From the NCBI GenBank assembly GCA_013396655.1, contig WBMV01007609.1, forward strand, positions 400,459 to 464,458: a stretch of DNA of 64,000 nucleotides, written 5' to 3'. The DNA is from Campylorhamphus procurvoides (Eukaryota; Chordata; Aves; Passeriformes; Dendrocolaptidae). Both the position numbers and the translations under genes were made by a program. Shown here one piece after another: positions 60,901 to 64,000 of this stretch. Under the pieces are notes generated by a model that searched no databases, was not told the origin of the DNA, and saw only the letters and a program-made list of their open reading frames with translations. Position 1 is the stretch's first letter; each line of letters starts with the position of its first letter.

Positions 60901-63900
60901 TCCCTGCTCATCAAGCTGCAAGCACCTCACACCTGTTTTGTCAGACGCCATCATTCCCTTCAAGGTAATGCCCTGCTCTCCACAGGCCCTACACACAACC
61001 TCAGCTCTACAACTGGTAATAAATATGCTGTATTTGATTACCTCCCCATTACATTAATGTACTAGAGAATAAAAAGCACATTTTTAAGGGAAGGCCCATC
61101 TATGAATGCCAAGCACAAAAAGTTACCCAGCTTGATTTAGCACAAGGGATCAAAACCACAAATGCACAGGTCACCTCTGCTTTTCCAACAGAAACCAAGG
61201 GCCCTAAACAAGCCCCTGCACTGACTTTCATTCCAGTGCCCAGTAAATCACCCCAGTTTGGGGCCAGTCCAACATCCACTTGTTTGACAGGAGTGGAAAC
61301 AGTGGGTTTTCAAAGGACAGTGTTTGCTCTGCAGAATGAGGCACAAAACAAACATTGAAACATTCCAGCTTCATCATAAAGTGATGAGCAACACACTGCT
61401 TAGGCTGGTTCATTTTGCACTAATGGTTTAATTAAGGATATATAAAGTTTCCTTACTCCAACAGATAAAGCTGTTAATAGCTGTGTATATATAGTGGCAG
61501 ATGCTGGGAAAGTTTCAGGCAGCAAAGGGATGTTCTTTACTGAGGATTTTGTGCATCATGGAGAATTATTGGCACAACCAGAGATTTTGCAGCCATTATA
61601 TAACCCCCAGTAAAGTACATTTGTGTGCATTTGTCTCATGGACTTCCTAAAACAAGCTGCTCAGACACCAGACACTGCAGGAACCACTGTAAAAGAGCCT
61701 GTGATGAGGAGCTCTTACCAGAACTGTGGGTAACTCCACCCCCATCCACTCTCTGTGTGCCTGAACTGCACCACTCTTCAACTTAGCATGGATTTGTGGC
61801 ATTTTCTGGAAACTTCCCACCCCTTCAGTCCAAGGAAGACACCAGAACCTGAGGCAAACATGAAACAGAGACAGTGGGCTACAAATATGTGCCCTGGCAA
61901 GAACCGAGTGTATGTTTGAAGTCAGAGTGTAACACGGCCTACCTCTGCCCTATCCAGTCAGGCCCCCACCCCTAATTATGCCTTTACTGCTTCCAAGATA
62001 GTAATTACATAGGCAAGGCAATGTCATTTACATTTATACCCAGCTTTAATTGCTGTGGAACTGCTTCAGCAGGACCTGGGATCATATGTTAAGCCTGCAG
62101 CTTTTATCTTCTGGCCAGCCACAGTTCACTCACGACCTACAATGTGTAGAGAGATCAGGAGCACATTTTTCTAGAAACAGCTGATCTAAGCTTTCCAGGA
62201 GCATGCCAAATTCCTTATCTTGGAGTCAAAAGCCATGCAAGGCTTGGAGATTGCTGGGCCAGACTCTCCCAACAGCTACTGCAAAGTGCCTGATACAGAC
62301 CCTGCCCAGCACGAGTGTCCCAGTAACACCTCCAGCTCCTCCTCCCAGAGCTCCCTGCCTTTGGGGAGGGAAAACTGCCTCTGGAATATTCCTGGGACGT
62401 ACCAGCTCACACCACTGGCTGCAAGAATACCTGCATATTCTGTGGGGAGGTAAGTTTTCCCAAGAACCTGCCACGAAACAGTGTTTTAGACAACCTTTAC
62501 AGCCTTATCCTTAGCAGGCATACTGTTTTAGCCTGCAAGTCCAACATGCAGCAGGAACTGCAAGCACTTAAAAGATCCTCTAAAAAAACAACCAGCAGAT
62601 AACAAAGCTGCAGGTTTTTTGGAATTTTAGTAGAGTTTTCAGAGAATAACTAAAAAAGTATAGACCAGGGAAAACCAGTTTTTTATATGCATTATTATTA
62701 CAGTGAAAATAAAGGTAAGACATTTAGAACCACCTGGGTGACTCCTGCCATGCAGTAGGAGACAGTGAGCAGCAGGCTCATAATGATCTCCATATGACAC
62801 TTTGCTATGTTAATTGTCTTTATTATCACCCACAACAGGGATATTGGAGCCAATCTTTATTCATAAAGACATCACCACAGAGCCCTGATGGATTAAAATT
62901 TATATCAATGGTTTATGACTTCTTTCCCATTGGCAAGGCAATAGAACAGTGCACTAAAAAACATTAGACTGATCTCTGCAGTTCCTTTTACCCAGAAATT
63001 CTCACAAACAAACAGCACCCTCCAGAGAGGAGGGAAAAGTCAGTAATAAAACTAGAGCTGAGTTCAGGCAGATCTGGATTTACTGCTTCAATTTCCTGAA
63101 TGTAAAAACATGCACAAAACTACATTCAAAGAACACTTTTCAAACACTTTAATACATAAAAAGCAAATCCTTCTTCTGTTTTTTGTTTGATTTGGGGTTT
63201 TTTGGGGGGTGATTTGTCCTTGGTTGTTGGTGGTTTGTTTTTTTTTAATTTCCAGTCTTCAACTGAACTTCAAAATACTATTTTAATTTAGTAATTATTT
63301 GAATTTGAAATTCCAGAAGTTTCATACTGACTGCCAAGAAGCCTCTTTCACTGGGATACCCACCCAGGCAGGACCCAACCCTCAGGAACTCCTGACTAAT
63401 GAACATCAAAAGGGAAAAAAGCAGAGTCACTCAGCCAGACCGTCCTCCTCCGTCAGCAGACCAGTCTGAAAAGCATGACTGCTCACCCAGATCATTTCAC
63501 TATGTCCTCAAGAAATGCTATCTCTAAGAATTCGATGTATTTTAAATTATTTCAACCTGTGCAGAGGCAAATTATCATTATTAAATGAGCTGTTGTCAGT
63601 CTTACAATTTCCCCTGCAATATTTACAGCAGTTTGTTAGTCAAAGGAGACAAATGTTCACTGTGATAAGAAGTTGGCAGGATAATAAAAATACAATTCCA
63701 CTACATGGTACTGGCATTTAGAGAGGAAAAACTGACTCTGAATGTCAGTGATTTTCTTAAAACCCAATAGCCCTCCTGCAAATAAATACTGCTTGCACAC
63801 AAGCAGTATTAATGGGCTGTCTGTGCACGCAGCAATTGTTTCATTAATATTTTTAAATATTATTAGTAGAAAGTGTAGATCAGTAGAGAAATAAAGAACT

Positions 63901-64000
63901 CAAGACTTCTTTCTCTACATATTTGCAACTCCAAGTTTTGCTCCCAAAACCCCATGTCAGCTTGAGAGGAGCAGCAGGACCAGCTGGGAACAACTGGAAA
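54165..64000 (-). CDS. CHMP4B: CHMP4B, ESCRT-III subunit (exons 2-5; 5' end outside window)
   Basis: Charged multivesicular body protein 4B, the vertebrate Snf7, polymerises on membranes in multivesicular body sorting, cytokinetic abscission, nuclear envelope sealing and virus budding. Four coding exons are read on the minus strand: 59395-59218, 58516-58402, 57885-57759 and 54970-54903. All have AG acceptors and GT donors, and their phases join without a break. They encode about 161 residues after the split first codon, matching the C-terminal part of the 224-residue human protein from about residue 64. Visible landmarks are the basic stretch ALKRKKRYEKQL, the core KAMKAAHDNM, the segment SKPVGFGEEFDE, the acidic helix MAELEELEQEELDKNLL and the C-terminal helix ending in ELEAWAGTM, which in this family binds the Bro1 domain of ALIX. 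LPNVPSI and the WAG-x-M end favour CHMP4B over CHMP4A or 4C. The first exon, encoding the membrane-binding N-terminus, is not seen up to the window edge. Confidence 0.95.
54187..54192 (-). terminator. Candidate CHMP4B poly(A) signal ATTAAA
   Basis: The commonest variant hexamer, located about 710 bases after the CHMP4B stop codon, in the correct orientation and followed by AT-rich sequence. Confidence 0.4.
54903..54970 (-). CDS. CHMP4B: CHMP4B exon 5 (C-terminus and stop)
   Basis: The acceptor is TTTTGCAG. The exon completes the split alanine codon, then reads KKKEEEEDDDMKELEAWAGT, then M and TAA at 54905-54903. It has one more acidic residue than the human protein. The helix after the acidic run is the ALIX-binding tail of CHMP4 proteins. 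The 2.8-kb intron before it holds one CR1 fragment. Confidence 0.95.
57300..57385 (+). mobile_element. CR1 3' end in CHMP4B intron 4
   Basis: CTGGATGATCCTGGAGGTCT then TTTCCAACCTTTACCATCCT and GTGATCC. Antisense to CHMP4B. Confidence 0.75.
57759..57885 (-). CDS. CHMP4B: CHMP4B exon 4
   Basis: 127 bp. The acceptor is CCTAG, an uncommon TAG in place of CAG, and the donor is GTATGG. It encodes DELMAELEELEQEELDKNLL, then EISGPETVPLPNVPSISIPS and KP, ending one base into an alanine codon. The human protein has IAL where this reads ISI. Confidence 0.95.
58235..58368 (+). mobile_element. CR1 3' end in CHMP4B intron 3
   Basis: CCTGGAGGGGTCTGAAAGCC through GGTGCTTTGGACATGGGTTA to AAAGGATTCTGTGACTC, ending 34 bases from the exon 3 donor side. 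Confidence 0.8.
58402..58516 (-). CDS. CHMP4B: CHMP4B exon 3
   Basis: 115 bp. The acceptor is TTTTACAG and the donor is GTATGC. It completes the split ATG codon and reads DIDKVDELMQDIAEQQELAD, then ISTAISKPVGFGEEFDE. Both borders agree in phase with exons 2 and 4. Confidence 0.95.
59218..59395 (-). CDS. CHMP4B: CHMP4B exon 2
   Basis: 178 bp. The acceptor is TGCAG before CTGCCCTGCAG and the donor is GTAAGT after the first two bases of an ATG codon. It encodes ALQALKRKKRYEKQLAQIDG and onward through the first helical hairpin to AHDNM. The first two bases complete a codon begun in exon 1, which lies more than 4.6 kb further right. Confidence 0.95.
60258..60395 (+). mobile_element. CR1 3' end in CHMP4B intron 1
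   Basis: GGTGGTGGATGCTCCATGTC, GGAAGTGTTCAAGGCCAGGC and TCAAACCATTCTATAAC; the CCCATGGCAGG block is deleted. Confidence 0.9.
63785..63810. other. Perfect inverted repeat in CHMP4B intron 1
   Basis: Arms AATACTGCTTG and CAAGCAGTATT (11 bp, no mismatch) with the four-base loop CACA. The loop is too short for a microRNA hairpin; it could be a protein-binding palindrome or chance. Confidence 0.7.

Larger units (their letters stand above)
59396..64000 (-). other. CHMP4B: CHMP4B intron 1 (partial)
   Basis: 4.6 kb with no exon recognised. It holds one CR1 piece (60258-60395), AT-rich patches at about 61960-62110, 62750-62960 and 63530-63710, a T-rich run near 63175-63250 and a perfect hairpin at 63785-63810. 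There is no CpG island, so the promoter lies further right. Intron status follows from the missing first exon. Confidence 0.85.

Overview
The window looks like nuclear DNA from a bird. It carries many truncated CR1 LINE 3' ends on both strands, avian-type ERV LTR pieces, GC-rich minisatellites and short vertebrate exons with GT/AG borders. The species cannot be told from the sequence. No prokaryotic features were seen.

Only two genes are well supported, both on the minus strand. At the right end (54.2-64.0 kb) lie exons 2-5 and the 3' UTR of CHMP4B, the ESCRT-III subunit; its first exon is beyond the right edge. At 8.1-11.0 kb lies a compact seven-coding-exon perilipin-family gene, closest by motif to PLIN3. 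Its splice sites, phases and length (about 427 codons) fit the family, but exon 5 has one extra base. That shifts the frame and gives a stop at the start of exon 6, so in this assembly the gene is broken or mis-sequenced.

Layout: 0-8 kb, no gene, two CR1 pieces, ending in a palindromic two-strand poly(A) motif. 8.1-11.0 kb, perilipin gene. 11-12.6 kb, its upstream flank. 12.6-13.65 kb, a 17-bp minisatellite split by a 592-bp solo LTR with a 5-bp target duplication. 13.9-29 kb, sparse DNA with CR1 pieces and AT-rich patches. 29.2-30.95 kb, two LTR-like segments. 31-43 kb, gene-poor DNA with CR1 pieces and a GGAT/GCAT satellite. 43.3-44.3 kb, an AT-rich quasi-periodic repeat containing a one-N gap with an exact 457-bp duplication on its two sides. 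44.6-48 kb, several weak minus-strand exon candidates, including two acidic ORFs, which may be an unrecognised gene. 48-54 kb, CR1 pieces and one relatively CpG-rich block. 54.2-64 kb, CHMP4B.

The two genes act in different processes: membrane remodelling by ESCRT-III, and lipid-droplet coating. Nothing in the sequence shows joint regulation. Most of the other DNA is probably intergenic; several AT-rich, TAAT-rich patches are candidate conserved regulatory elements, which only alignment could show. I found no clear sign of an entirely new system. The best leads are the frameshifted perilipin gene, the acidic ORF cluster and the array rich in poly(A) signals.
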